From Arthrobacter echini (GTDB taxonomy: Bacteria; Actinomycetota; Actinomycetes; Actinomycetales; Micrococcaceae): DNA of 64,000 nt. Below the pieces are notes generated by a model that saw only the letters and a program-made list of their open reading frames with translations, did no database searches and was not told where the DNA came from. The stretch covers positions 558,001-622,000 of the forward strand of contig NZ_VSLD01000001.1 in NCBI RefSeq assembly GCF_008107445.1, written 5' to 3'. Shown one piece after another: positions 50,609 to 58,956 of this stretch. The position numbers and the translations under genes are program-made. Within the stretch, counting starts at the first letter, position 1, and every line of letters begins with the position of its first letter.

Positions 50609-52408
50609 ATGGCCGTCCGGGACGACGCCGGCTTTGCCGACATCCGCTCCTACGCCGCGATCGGCGACGGACGCACTGTGGCCCTCGTGGCCCTCGACGG
50701 TTCGATCGACTGGTACCCCACGCCGGATCTCGACTCGACGCCGTCCTTCGCGCGCCTGCTCGACGCCCGTGAAGGCTTTCTCTCGCTCGCTCCGGCCGGT
50801 GAATACACTACGGACCGCCGCTACGTGGACGGAACCAACGTCCTCGAGACCACCTACACCACCGCCGGTGGCACTGCCCGCGTCACGGACTCGCTCAACA
50901 CGGGTGTGGCGGGCAGGCTGCCCTGGGGTGAGCTGGCCCGGCGCGTCGACGGACTGACGGGGGCGGTGGACATGGCGTGGAGCATCACGCCGGGATCCTG
51001 CTTCGGCACAGCCTCGGCCTGGATCGACGGCACGTCCGATCAGCCCATCCTGCGCATCGACGGGGTGGGGCTCGCGATCTGCGGCATCGACCACGGGCCC
51101 AGGACGCCCGAGGGCCGGACGGTGGAGGGCAGGTTCACCACCTCGGAGGGGTCCCGGCACCTCGTCGCCGTCGTGTCCACGCATGACGAACCTCTCCCCC
51201 TCCCGGACCCGCGGACCATCGACGACGGCGTCGATCGCACCATCCGCAACTGGCAGGCGTGGTCCGATACGGTCGACTACACCGGCGACTACCGACGCGA
51301 GGTGCTGCGAAGCGCCCTCGCCCTCAAGCTCCTGCTGCACAGCCCGTCCGGTTCCATCGCGGCCGCCGCAACCACCTCCCTGCCGGAGAGCGCCGGGGGC
51401 GGCAAGAACTGGGACTACCGCTACGCGTGGGTGAGGGACACTGCCTACACGCTCCATGCGCTCACCCGGGTGGGGCTGCGCGAGGAAGTACACGCCGCCG
51501 TCTCCTGGATGCTGAAGAATCTCCGCTCGCAGGGCTCGGACCTCGAGGTGTTCACGCGCCTGAACGGCAGTACGCCGGAGGGCACGAACAACCCCGATCT
51601 CACCGGCTGGAGGAACAACGGTCCGGTGGTGGACGGCAATCCGGCTGCGGGGCAGTTGCAGCTGGGCGTCTTCGGTGACCTCTTCGACCTCATCTGGCAG
51701 TACGTCCAGTCGGGTCACGTGCTCGATCCAACCACCATGCGGCAGCTCGCCGAGATCGCGGATCTCACCTGCGACATCTGGCAGAGCCGTGATGCAGGGA
51801 TCTGGGAACTGCCTGAGGAGCGCCACTACGTCAGCTCGAAACTGGGCTGCTGGAACGCACTCAAGTGCGCCGTCCTGCTCGCGGAGCGTGGTCAGCTGCA
51901 TGGCCCGGTGGACCGGTGGATCGCCGAGCGCGACCGCATCCGGGCCTGGGTCAACGAGAACGGCTGGTCCGAGGAGCGGCAGAGCTACATCTGGTATCCG
52001 GGCTCCACCGAGTTGGACGCCTCGATCCTGCTGCACGCGATGAGCGGCTTCGACACCGGGGACCGGATGTCCTCCACGATCGACGCGCTGCGCAGCGAAC
52101 TGGGCGCCGGTCCGCTCCTCTACCGCTACAGCGGCATGCAGGAGGAAGAAGCCACCTTCGTGGCCTGCGCCTACTGGACGGTGTCCGCCCTCGCAGCAGT
52201 GGGACGCCGGGACGAGGCGGTGGAGCTCATGGAGGAGCTCCTGCCGCTGGCCAACGACGTCGGCATCCTTGCAGAGATGATCGAACCCTCCGACAACGCG
52301 TTCATGGGGAACATCCCGCAGGGCCTGAGCCACCTCGCACTGATCCACGCGGCGCTGACCCTCTCCACCGACGGCTCACCGGAAGGTCAGGGCGCCGACC
52401 CCACCTGA
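50609..52408 (+). CDS. GH15-family glucoamylase/trehalase
   Basis: 599 aa. The GH15 signature NWDYRYAWVRD is present near residue 270, the first catalytic Glu lies in GIWELPEERH, and the second in the segment EEEATFVACAYW. Actinobacterial proteins of this size and layout include trehalases as well as glucoamylases, so either reaction is possible. An N-terminal beta-sandwich (about residues 1-230) is typical. There is no signal peptide, so it is intracellular. GGAACGG before ATG 50609 is a weak ribosome-binding site. It converges on the DUF456 gene. Confidence 0.9.
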   Translation: MAVRDDAGFADIRSYAAIGDGRTVALVALDGSIDWYPTPDLDSTPSFARLLDAREGFLSLAPAGEYTTDRRYVDGTNVLETTYTTAGGTARVTDSLNTGVAGRLPWGELARRVDGLTGAVDMAWSITPGSCFGTASAWIDGTSDQPILRIDGVGLAICGIDHGPRTPEGRTVEGRFTTSEGSRHLVAVVSTHDEPLPLPDPRTIDDGVDRTIRNWQAWSDTVDYTGDYRREVLRSALALKLLLHSPSGSIAAAATTSLPESAGGGKNWDYRYAWVRDTAYTLHALTRVGLREEVHAAVSWMLKNLRSQGSDLEVFTRLNGSTPEGTNNPDLTGWRNNGPVVDGNPAAGQLQLGVFGDLFDLIWQYVQSGHVLDPTTMRQLAEIADLTCDIWQSRDAGIWELPEERHYVSSKLGCWNALKCAVLLAERGQLHGPVDRWIAERDRIRAWVNENGWSEERQSYIWYPGSTELDASILLHAMSGFDTGDRMSSTIDALRSELGAGPLLYRYSGMQEEEATFVACAYWTVSALAAVGRRDEAVELMEELLPLANDVGILAEMIEPSDNAFMGNIPQGLSHLALIHAALTLSTDGSPEGQGADPT

Positions 52409-52428
52409 GCGGTTTTGGCCCCGGAACC

Positions 52429-52929
52429 TCAGATCGTGGCGAAGTAGACCCAGACGCCGATCACCCAGGTGGTTGCCGCGAGGCAGGCGAGGCCCAGCTC
52501 GGCCAGGATGCCGAGCCCTGTGGCCCTGAGGGCATGGACACTGGAGCTCAGTGCGGCACCCGGGGCCCGTTGCCGGGCGTACTCGCTCGCAAAGAGCCCG
52601 ACGGCGAAGCCGACGAACAGGCCGACCACGGGAATCACGAAGAGGCCCACGATCCCGGCGAGCACGCCGATGGTCACCGATCTGCCCGGGATCTCCCGCT
52701 GCCGGAGGCTGCGTCCGGTGAGGACCAGGCCCGCGGAGAGACCGGCACCCGCCAGCACCGTGCCGATGGCGAAGACCACCCAGCCCTCGACGCTGGCCAC
52801 GGCCAGTGCCCAGACGAGCAGTGCCGCGATGACGAGGATGCTGCCGGGGAGCACCGGGATGACGATGCCTGCGATCCCCACGGCGATGAGCAGACCACAG
52901 ACCACTGTCATGACCACCTGGAGCTCCAT
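52429..52929 (-). CDS. DUF456 membrane protein
   Basis: 166 aa with five or six hydrophobic helices with Gly-rich character (GIAGIVIPVLPGSILVIAALLVWAL and GVLAGIVGLFVIPVVGLFVGFAVGLFASEY in two repeats), the pattern of DUF456 proteins. The function of the family is not known. The conserved FASEYARQR loop and PGRSVTIG segment between helices are consistent. ATG 52929 has GGAGGC 6-11 bases upstream on the minus strand. It stands alone, convergent with GH15 and divergent from the paralogue B gene. Confidence 0.85.
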   Translation of the reverse strand: MELQVVMTVVCGLLIAVGIAGIVIPVLPGSILVIAALLVWALAVASVEGWVVFAIGTVLAGAGLSAGLVLTGRSLRQREIPGRSVTIGVLAGIVGLFVIPVVGLFVGFAVGLFASEYARQRAPGAALSSSVHALRATGLGILAELGLACLAATTWVIGVWVYFATI

Positions 52930-53055
52930 GCCTCCAGTCTCGCATCCCGGCTCACGGCAGCGGCCCGGCCTGATCCCTCAGCGCTGGGGATGGAATAGTC
53001 TGGGAAAAAATGAGCAACCTTAGTGAGCCCGAGGGCGCCGAGACCAGGAGGACCA

Positions 53056-54066
53056 GTGAGCACACCAGGAGCAGGGAACAGCGACGAGTCACGCAGCGGG
53101 TCGCGGCGGGACGGGGACGAGCACCCGGACACCCCGGAGACCCCCACGCGGTCGATGGATCTGGGGGGCTCGAGCCGCGGCTCGAGTGTGGCCGGGACCG
53201 CGCGCGGAACGGACGAGGACGATAACGACGCCGGCGACTACGTGCCGGGCATGTACTCCGACGCGCCGCGCGACACCGACGAGGACACCGGGTATCAGCC
53301 CGCACCGGTCTCCGCCTCGAAGGACGCGCATGCCTCGACGCGCGAACCGACCACGCAGGAGCACACCCAGGTGGCCCCGGTCACCGCGACGCGATCGTTC
53401 GGTGGTACAGGAGCCGGATCGGACGACCGGGGGCGGAACCGAGTGGCGCAGCGTCCGGACGGTACCGGATCGGCGACGCCGAGCGTGGAGGACCGCAAGG
53501 TGCTGCACCAGCGCGAGAAGGAACACTTCGGCGGCATGAAGTTCGGCTCGGCGTTCTTCGGCTGGCTCACGGCGACGGGCATGTTCGTGCTGCTCTCGGC
53601 TCTCATCGGGGCCGTGGCAGCCCTGTTCGGCGCGGGCGCCGATCTCTCTGCTGCCGACCTCACGAGCGGTTCCGGTGAGGTCCAGGCAGCAGGGATCACG
53701 GCCGCCGTGGTCCTCGGCGCCGCCCTGCTGGTCTCCTACTACGCCGGTGGGTATGTCGCCGGTCGCATGGCCCGCTTCAGCGGCGCCAAGCAGGGCGTGG
53801 CCGTGTGGCTCTGGGCGGTCATCGTCGCCGTCGTCGTGACCGTCATCGGCCTGATCGTCGGGAACCAGGCGAATGTCACGGACCAGTTCCAGGACCTGAA
53901 TCTGCCGTCCATCGCGGAGCTCACCGTCCCCGGCCTCATCAGCCTGCTCGTCGTCGCGGCGGTCGCCCTCCTCGGCGCGGTGCTCGGCGGTCTCGCCGGG
54001 ATGCGCTACCACCGCAGGATCGACCGGACCGACTTCGACGCCGTCGCCGACACCGCGGGCCGGTGA
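53056..54066 (+). CDS. YrzE-like membrane protein (paralogue B, long N-terminal domain)
   Basis: 336 aa from GTG 53056. About 160 residues of Gly/Asp/Thr/Glu-rich, presumably disordered, cytosolic sequence precede the membrane part. The latter is clearly homologous to the 204-aa protein at 13861: EHFGGMKFGSAFFGWL and GGYVAGRMARFSGAKQG are nearly identical, then four hydrophobic helices. AGGAGG at 53046-53051 lies four bases before GTG 53056, slightly tight; GTG 53023 upstream lacks a ribosome-binding site. Function unknown. A strong hairpin (54086-54129) ends the gene. Confidence 0.8.
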   Translation: MSTPGAGNSDESRSGSRRDGDEHPDTPETPTRSMDLGGSSRGSSVAGTARGTDEDDNDAGDYVPGMYSDAPRDTDEDTGYQPAPVSASKDAHASTREPTTQEHTQVAPVTATRSFGGTGAGSDDRGRNRVAQRPDGTGSATPSVEDRKVLHQREKEHFGGMKFGSAFFGWLTATGMFVLLSALIGAVAALFGAGADLSAADLTSGSGEVQAAGITAAVVLGAALLVSYYAGGYVAGRMARFSGAKQGVAVWLWAVIVAVVVTVIGLIVGNQANVTDQFQDLNLPSIAELTVPGLISLLVVAAVALLGAVLGGLAGMRYHRRIDRTDFDAVADTAGR

Positions 54067-54085
54067 CCACGACTGGCCGGCCGTA

Positions 54086-54129
54086 GACGGAACAGGCCCC
54101 GACTCCACGGAGTCGGGGCCTGTTCCGTC
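54086..54129. terminator. Long perfect terminator hairpin
   Basis: A 20-base stem beginning GACGGAACAGG (54086-54105) pairs exactly with 54110-54129 across a four-base loop. It lies between paralogue B and the convergent SDR, so it can terminate both. Confidence 0.75.
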
Positions 54130-54140
54130 TGGGTGGATGC

Positions 54141-55058
54141 TCAGGGCGAGGGCATGCCGCCGTTCACGTTCAGCGTCTCGCCGATCACGTAGCTCGCTTC
54201 GGACGACGCCAGGAAGACGTACGCCGGGGCCAATTCGGTCGGCTGGCCGGCGCGTCCCAGCGGGGTGGCCTTCCCGAACTCCGGGAGCGCCTCGGCCGGC
54301 TGTCCGCCGGAGGGCTGCAGGGGGGTCCAGATGGGTCCCGGCGCCACAGCGTTCACACGGATCCCCTTGGGGGCGAGCTGCTGCCCGAGTCCCTTGGTGA
54401 AGTTGTTGATCGCGGCCTTCGTGCTGGCGTAGTCCACCAGCGTCGGTGAGGGCTCGTACGCCTGGATGGAAGTGCTGTTGATGATCGCGGATCCGGGCTG
54501 CAGGTGCTTGAGCGCCTCCCTGGTCACGCGGAAGAACGAGTAGATGTTGGTCTTGAAGGTGTGGTCGAGCTGCTCGTCGGTCAGTTCCTCCAGCGACTCG
54601 ACCGCCACCTGCTTGCCGGCGTTGTTGACGAGGATGTCCAGCCCGCCCAGCCCGTCCACCGCCTGCTGCACCAGCGACACGCAGTACCCGGCGTCCTTGA
54701 GGTCGCCTGGGATGCAGACCGCGGTGCGGCCCTCTGCCTCGATGAGCTCCTTGACGGTCTGCGCGTCCTCCTCCTCCTCGGGAAGATAGGACATGGCGAC
54801 GTCGGCGCCCTCCCGCGCGTAGGCGATGGCCACTGCCGCGCCGATCCCGGAGTCCGCGCCGGTGATGAGGGCCTTGCGGCCCTTCAGTCGTCCCGTGCCG
54901 CGGTAGGAGGTCTCCCCGCGATCGGCTCTGGGCTCCAGATCGGATTCCAGCCCGGGCTCAGCGGTGTGCTCCGCTGCGGGTGTGATGCTCTCGAAGCGCG
55001 TTACCGGGTTCTGGAAGGTGTACTGGTCGGTCGATCCTGCTGTGCTCTCGGACGTCAT
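54141..55058 (-). CDS. SDR oxidoreductase of general-stress type (YghA/GSP39-like)
   Basis: 305 aa. A 50-residue N-terminal extension precedes the Rossmann fold: GRKALITGADSGIGAAVA is the nucleotide loop, VNNAGKQ the structural motif, and the catalytic residues are the Ser in INSTS and YASTK with Tyr and Lys. The C-terminus LNVNGGMPSP is typical. This length and layout match general stress protein 39-like SDRs. It uses NAD(P)H; substrate unknown. Upstream (55131-55143) lies an imperfect palindrome CTAAGC...GCTGA that may be a control site. It is transcribed toward the terminator at 54086. Confidence 0.9.
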   Translation of the reverse strand: MTSESTAGSTDQYTFQNPVTRFESITPAAEHTAEPGLESDLEPRADRGETSYRGTGRLKGRKALITGADSGIGAAVAIAYAREGADVAMSYLPEEEEDAQTVKELIEAEGRTAVCIPGDLKDAGYCVSLVQQAVDGLGGLDILVNNAGKQVAVESLEELTDEQLDHTFKTNIYSFFRVTREALKHLQPGSAIINSTSIQAYEPSPTLVDYASTKAAINNFTKGLGQQLAPKGIRVNAVAPGPIWTPLQPSGGQPAEALPEFGKATPLGRAGQPTELAPAYVFLASSEASYVIGETLNVNGGMPSP

Positions 55059-55242
55059 GGGTGTTCTCCCTGTGCAGAGTGCGTGTCGGGCCGTGAGGCT
55101 CCGGAGGGGTCGGCGGCGCAGTCATAGAAACTAAGCCTGCTGATAATTCTAGAGCCGCGCCGGGTCGCGGACAAGTTCCCTGTGCAGCAACACGGCAGCC
55201 CGGACGGAGCGGCGGGAAGGGACCGGAGGAGGTGCGGGAGCG

Positions 55243-55341
55243 TCAGAAGAGAACGGAGAAGAACCCGGCCCCGATACCGAGGACCAGGGCGACGACGACG
55301 AGCCAGACGATGGGTGTGCTGAGCTTACGCATGTAGTTCAT
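55243..55341 (-). CDS. Small single-helix membrane protein (32 aa)
   Basis: 32 aa: basic N-terminus MNYMRKL, then one hydrophobic helix (PIVWLVVVALVLGIGAGFF) and stop. There is no ribosome-binding site, but TAGACT lies 9 bases upstream, so it could be leaderless. Composition and the charge pattern (positive side inside) suggest a real membrane peptide. It lies alone in the intergenic region before the flavin reductase; function unknown. Confidence 0.5.
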   Translation of the reverse strand: MNYMRKLSTPIVWLVVVALVLGIGAGFFSVLF

Positions 55342-55421
55342 GGTGGGGTCAGTCTAGCTGTCGGGCGTCCGGCCAGGAGCTCGGTGCCGGACGCCGGGCC
55401 GGATGCCGTTAGGCTGCATCC

Positions 55422-56051
55422 ATGCGCAGAGACGTGATCCCGGACCCCGAGTCCAGCCGGGTGTTCTACAAGTTCCTCACCTCCGTCGTCGTCCCGCGAC
55501 CCATCGCATGGATCTCCTCGACCTCGGCCGACGGCGTCGACAATCTCGCACCCCACTCCTTCTTCACCGTCGCCTCGGTGAACCCGCCGATCGTTCAGTT
55601 CACCTCCGTGGGCGTGAAGGACTCGGTGCGCAACATCAGGGCCACGGGCGAGTTCGTGGTCAGTTTCACGCCCGAAAACCTGTTCGAGGCCGTCAATGCC
55701 ACCGGCACCAACTTCCCGCCCGAGGTCAGCGAGTTCGATGCCGCCGGCCTTACCCGCGAGCCGAGCACCACGGTGGCACCACCCCGGGTCCTCGAGTCAC
55801 CCGCTGCCCTCGAGTGCCGCCTGCACTCGATCCAGGAGATGGGCGACTGCACGCTCGTCTTCGGCGAGGTACTGCACGCGGTGGTCTCCGAGGACATGCT
55901 CGACGACGATCTGCCCGACGTCGAGGCGCTCAAGCCGCTGTCCCGACTCGGGAAGAACGAGTGGGGTGCTCTCGGCGAGGTCCTCCGGATCACCCGCATC
56001 CCGGTGGAGGAGTGGCCCCGGGACTACGACGGCCCCGAGCACAAGCGCTGA
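55422..56051 (+). CDS. Flavin reductase-like FMN protein
   Basis: 209 aa, split-barrel flavoprotein. PRPIAWISSTSADGVDNLAPHSFFTVAS is the conserved stretch of the flavin reductase like (DIM6/NTAB) family, binding FMN phosphate and isoalloxazine; the VVSF and GEVLHAVV strands follow. It reduces or transports flavin for a partner monooxygenase, but none is adjacent. ATG 55422 follows TAGGCT (55410-55415) by six bases without ribosome-binding site; leaderless. The desaturase follows, with 113 bp between and its own promoter-like TATACT (56093-56098). Confidence 0.87.
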   Translation: MRRDVIPDPESSRVFYKFLTSVVVPRPIAWISSTSADGVDNLAPHSFFTVASVNPPIVQFTSVGVKDSVRNIRATGEFVVSFTPENLFEAVNATGTNFPPEVSEFDAAGLTREPSTTVAPPRVLESPAALECRLHSIQEMGDCTLVFGEVLHAVVSEDMLDDDLPDVEALKPLSRLGKNEWGALGEVLRITRIPVEEWPRDYDGPEHKR

Positions 56052-56164
56052 TCCGACCCATACTCGTTCAGGAGCTGCTCAGGGTATCCCCATATACTGG
56101 GACCATCTGCGGGTTAGCACCCCACCCCTTGGCTGGGAAGCCTTCCGCTACCCCCAGGGATCTC

Positions 56165-57247
56165 ATGAGCATTGCTGCTGCCCCCCGCACCGTTCGCATC
56201 TCCAAGCCGAACGACGTCGTCGCCTCCTACTCCGTGCTGCTGAAGCAGGTGCGCAAGGAGGGTCTGCTGAACCGTCGCCGGCGCTTCTACGTCTCGGTGT
56301 TCGCACTGCTGACGCTGGCCATGGGTGCCGCCTGGACCGGTTTCGCCCTGCTGGGTGATACCTGGTTCCAGCTGCTCATCGCCGCGGCCCTCGGCGTCGT
56401 CCTCACGCAGGTGGCCTTCCTCGCCCATGAGGCCTCCCATCGGCAGATCTTCAAGACGCGCGGCGCCAACGACTGGTCGGGGCGCATCCTCGCCGCCGGC
56501 GTCGTGGGCATCAGCTACGCCTGGTGGATGGACAAGCACACCCGGCACCACAATGATCCCAATACCAAGGGCAAGGATCCGGACATCGAGGTGGACACCA
56601 TCTCGTTCCTGGAGGAGGACGCGGCGAAGGCCAAAGGCATCCAGGCGTGGATCACGCGCCGCCAGGGGTACCTGTTCTTCCCGCTGCTGACCATGGAGGG
56701 GATCAACCTCCACGCCCGCTCGATGGGCACCCTCTTCGCGCGCCGTGAGATCAAGGGCCGCTGGGTGGAGCTGGCCCTGCTCGGCGCACGCTTCGGCGCC
56801 TACCTCACCATCCTGTTCTGGTTCCTCCCCGTAGGTATGGCATTCGCGTTCCTCGGCGTGCAGCTCGCCGTCTTCGGGGTCTACATGGGCGCGAGCTTCG
56901 CGCCGAACCACAAGGGCATGCCCGTGGTGCCCAAGGACAGCAAACTGGACTTCTTCCAGAAGCAGGTCCTCACCTCACGCAACATCCGTGGCGGCTCATT
57001 CGTGAACAACGCCTTCGGCGGTCTGAACTTCCAGATCGAGCACCACCTCTTCCCGGACATGCCGCGCCCGCACCTGCGCCGCGCCGCCGTCATCGTCAAG
57101 GAGCACTGCGAACGACTCCGCGTGCCCTACACCGAAGTAGGCGTCGCGGCGTCCTACGGCGCCGTCGTGTCCTACCTGAACCGTGTGGGCCTCGCCGCAC
57201 GGGACCCCTTCGACTGCCCCATGATCAACCGCTACCGCCGCCCCTGA
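56165..57247 (+). CDS. Membrane fatty-acid desaturase
   Basis: 360 aa with four main hydrophobic segments. The three histidine boxes are complete: HEASH (88-92), HTRHH (125-129) and QIEHH (290-294), the third being the acyl-lipid front-end/DesA3-like type with Gln in place of His. It introduces a cis double bond in membrane acyl chains using O2 and reduced ferredoxin, the actinobacterial cold or fluidity response. ATG 56165 has CAGGGA 5-10 bases upstream. TATACT (56093-56098) is a good -10. No electron donor gene is next to it. Confidence 0.92.
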   Translation: MSIAAAPRTVRISKPNDVVASYSVLLKQVRKEGLLNRRRRFYVSVFALLTLAMGAAWTGFALLGDTWFQLLIAAALGVVLTQVAFLAHEASHRQIFKTRGANDWSGRILAAGVVGISYAWWMDKHTRHHNDPNTKGKDPDIEVDTISFLEEDAAKAKGIQAWITRRQGYLFFPLLTMEGINLHARSMGTLFARREIKGRWVELALLGARFGAYLTILFWFLPVGMAFAFLGVQLAVFGVYMGASFAPNHKGMPVVPKDSKLDFFQKQVLTSRNIRGGSFVNNAFGGLNFQIEHHLFPDMPRPHLRRAAVIVKEHCERLRVPYTEVGVAASYGAVVSYLNRVGLAARDPFDCPMINRYRRP

Positions 57248-57321
57248 GGACACGGCCGGCAGAGTCTGTCCAGCCCTCGTCCGGGCGGTTCGACCGGCGC
57301 CGTCGCACCTAGGATCGGATC

Positions 57322-57813
57322 ATGACTACCGACTCGTCCGTCGAACCCGATCCGTCTCTCGTGCAGCGTTCCGTCGATCTCGCCCTCGAGAACGTCGACG
57401 CCGGAGGCAAGCCGTTCGCGTGCCTCGTGGTGCGCGACGGCGAGACCCTCCTGGAAGCGACGAACCAGGTGGCGCAGACCGGAGATGTCACCGCCCATGC
57501 CGAGATCGAGGCCTTGCGCCGCGCGGCCGAGCGCGGTCTGACAGACCTGAGCGACTGTGACATCTACATCACCGCCCATCCGTGTCCCATGTGCCTGGGG
57601 GCCCTCTACTACGCGCAGCCCCGCTCGGTGATCTACGCCGCGACGCGGGAGCAGGAGAACGAGCACTACGAGGACGGCAACAGGTACATGACCCTCGCCA
57701 CGTTCTACGACGAGTTCCCGCTGGAACCCGAGGACCGGCAGCTGCCGATGCTTCAGGGCCGTTCCGAGGACCCGGCGGCCCCCTTCAGGAGCTGGACCGA
57801 GCAGAACGGCTGA
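57322..57813 (+). CDS. Zinc-dependent nucleoside/nucleobase deaminase
   Basis: 163 aa. The cytidine-deaminase-like zinc site is H59 in TAHAEIEA with catalytic E61, and C88/C91 in PCPMC. The ending NEHYEDGNRYM and FYDEFPLE resembles guanine deaminase/tRNA-specific deaminase-type enzymes of this size; guanine deaminase is the most likely activity. It is soluble. ATG 57322 follows TAGGAT (57310-57315) by six bases with no ribosome-binding site; leaderless. It converges on the CitE-like gene. Confidence 0.87.
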   Translation: MTTDSSVEPDPSLVQRSVDLALENVDAGGKPFACLVVRDGETLLEATNQVAQTGDVTAHAEIEALRRAAERGLTDLSDCDIYITAHPCPMCLGALYYAQPRSVIYAATREQENEHYEDGNRYMTLATFYDEFPLEPEDRQLPMLQGRSEDPAAPFRSWTEQNG

Positions 57814-57876
57814 GAGCCGACAGCGTTGCCTTCGTCGCCGCGGCCATCGCCCTCGCTGCGGCCGTCGCCCTCGCTC

Positions 57877-58725
57877 CTAGGCGTTCCAGAGGCCGTACGA
57901 ATCCGCGAGGGACGAGATCTTCTGAGCGCGAGCCAGGCGCGGCAGGTACGAGCCGTCGCCCACCACGGCGCCCGCGGCATGGTCCCGTAGGAGCTCCGTA
58001 GCCCAGGAGATCTCCGCGTCGCTCGGCGAGAGCCCCCGGTTGATGGTGTCGGTGGCGTCGGTGAGCAGGCACAGCTTGCCCGTCATCCCCATGGACGCCG
58101 TGACTTTGCAGGCCTCGAGCAACTCGTCGCCCAGCGCTCCCACCGTGGGGCCGTCGATCGGCCCGGGGAGCTGGCCAACGCGGGAGGCGACCACAAGCTT
58201 GGAGCGTGCGTAGGCCAACGCCATCGGATCGTCCGAGGCCCCGGTGTCCTTGCGGAAGTCGCCCACGCCGAACGCCAATCGGAAGGTCCCCGGAGCGCTG
58301 GCGATCGCCGTCGCGTTCTCGATCCCGAGGGCTGATTCGATGAGCGCCAGGACCGGGGTACCAGCCTGCAGCCGCATGGCGGTGTGCGTGACCTGTTCGG
58401 GCTTCTCCGTCTGCGCGAGCATGACACCTCGCAGGCCGGGCGCCCTGGACAGGGCGGCGAGGTCGTCGGCCCAGTATTCGGTCTCGATGCTGTTGACCCG
58501 GACCCAGGCGGTCATCCCGGTGGAGAGGGCCTCGACCACGCGCTCGCGCGCCGCGGCCTTGTCCGGAGCCGGGACGGCATCCTCCATGTCGAAGACCACG
58601 GAGTCCGCCTCGGAGGTCAGGGCGGGGATGAAATTGTCCTCGGAAGCGGCGGAGGCCAGCAGCCACGATCGCGAGAGCTTGGCGGGGAGCGCTGCGGCGC
58701 GGCTGTTTCTCAGGGAGGTGGCCAT
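57877..58725 (-). CDS. CitE-like HpcH/HpaI aldolase/CoA ester lyase
   Basis: 282 aa TIM-barrel lyase. SVVFDMEDAVPAPDK, with the metal-binding Glu and Asp, and WVRVNSIETEY with its Arg are typical of citrate lyase beta-like CoA-ester lyases. The ALIESALGIEN stretch carries the metal-binding Glu. It cleaves malyl- or citramalyl-CoA-type esters; the citrate lyase partners are absent, so it is a stand-alone lyase. ATG 58725 follows TACTGT (58732-58737 on minus) by six bases, hence leaderless; an in-frame TTG at 58731 is not preferred. It converges on the deaminase and is divergent from the ThDP gene. Confidence 0.86.
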   Translation of the reverse strand: MATSLRNSRAAALPAKLSRSWLLASAASEDNFIPALTSEADSVVFDMEDAVPAPDKAAARERVVEALSTGMTAWVRVNSIETEYWADDLAALSRAPGLRGVMLAQTEKPEQVTHTAMRLQAGTPVLALIESALGIENATAIASAPGTFRLAFGVGDFRKDTGASDDPMALAYARSKLVVASRVGQLPGPIDGPTVGALGDELLEACKVTASMGMTGKLCLLTDATDTINRGLSPSDAEISWATELLRDHAAGAVVGDGSYLPRLARAQKISSLADSYGLWNA

Positions 58726-58857
58726 GGTCAAACAGTACTGACCCCGGCTGCACGTTTTCCACCGCAGCCATGCCCGTCTCCCGGTGACGTGGAGCGTCCA
58801 CTAGAGTGACGACGTCGGACGCTCGTGGGCGTCGTGCCTGAAAAAGAGGCAATAAGG

Positions 58858-58956
58858 GTGGACCAGCCCGAGTCATATACGGAAGAACTCAACCACCGCC
58901 CCACCCACGTGTCCTCGCGACGCCGGAGGAGGGCGTTCTCCCCGGAAGATTCCTGA
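58858..58956 (+). CDS. Short leader ORF overlapping ThDP gene
   Basis: 32 codons from GTG 58858 to TGA, whose last base is the first base of the next gene's ATG (TGATG). AAGAGG lies 7-12 bases before the start. The peptide is hydrophilic and contains five consecutive arginines (SRRRRRA), which could slow ribosomes. TAGAGT at 58802-58807 would place the RNA start about 50 bases upstream. It may be a coupling or attenuation leader; evidence is positional only. Confidence 0.35.
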   Translation: MDQPESYTEELNHRPTHVSSRRRRRAFSPEDS

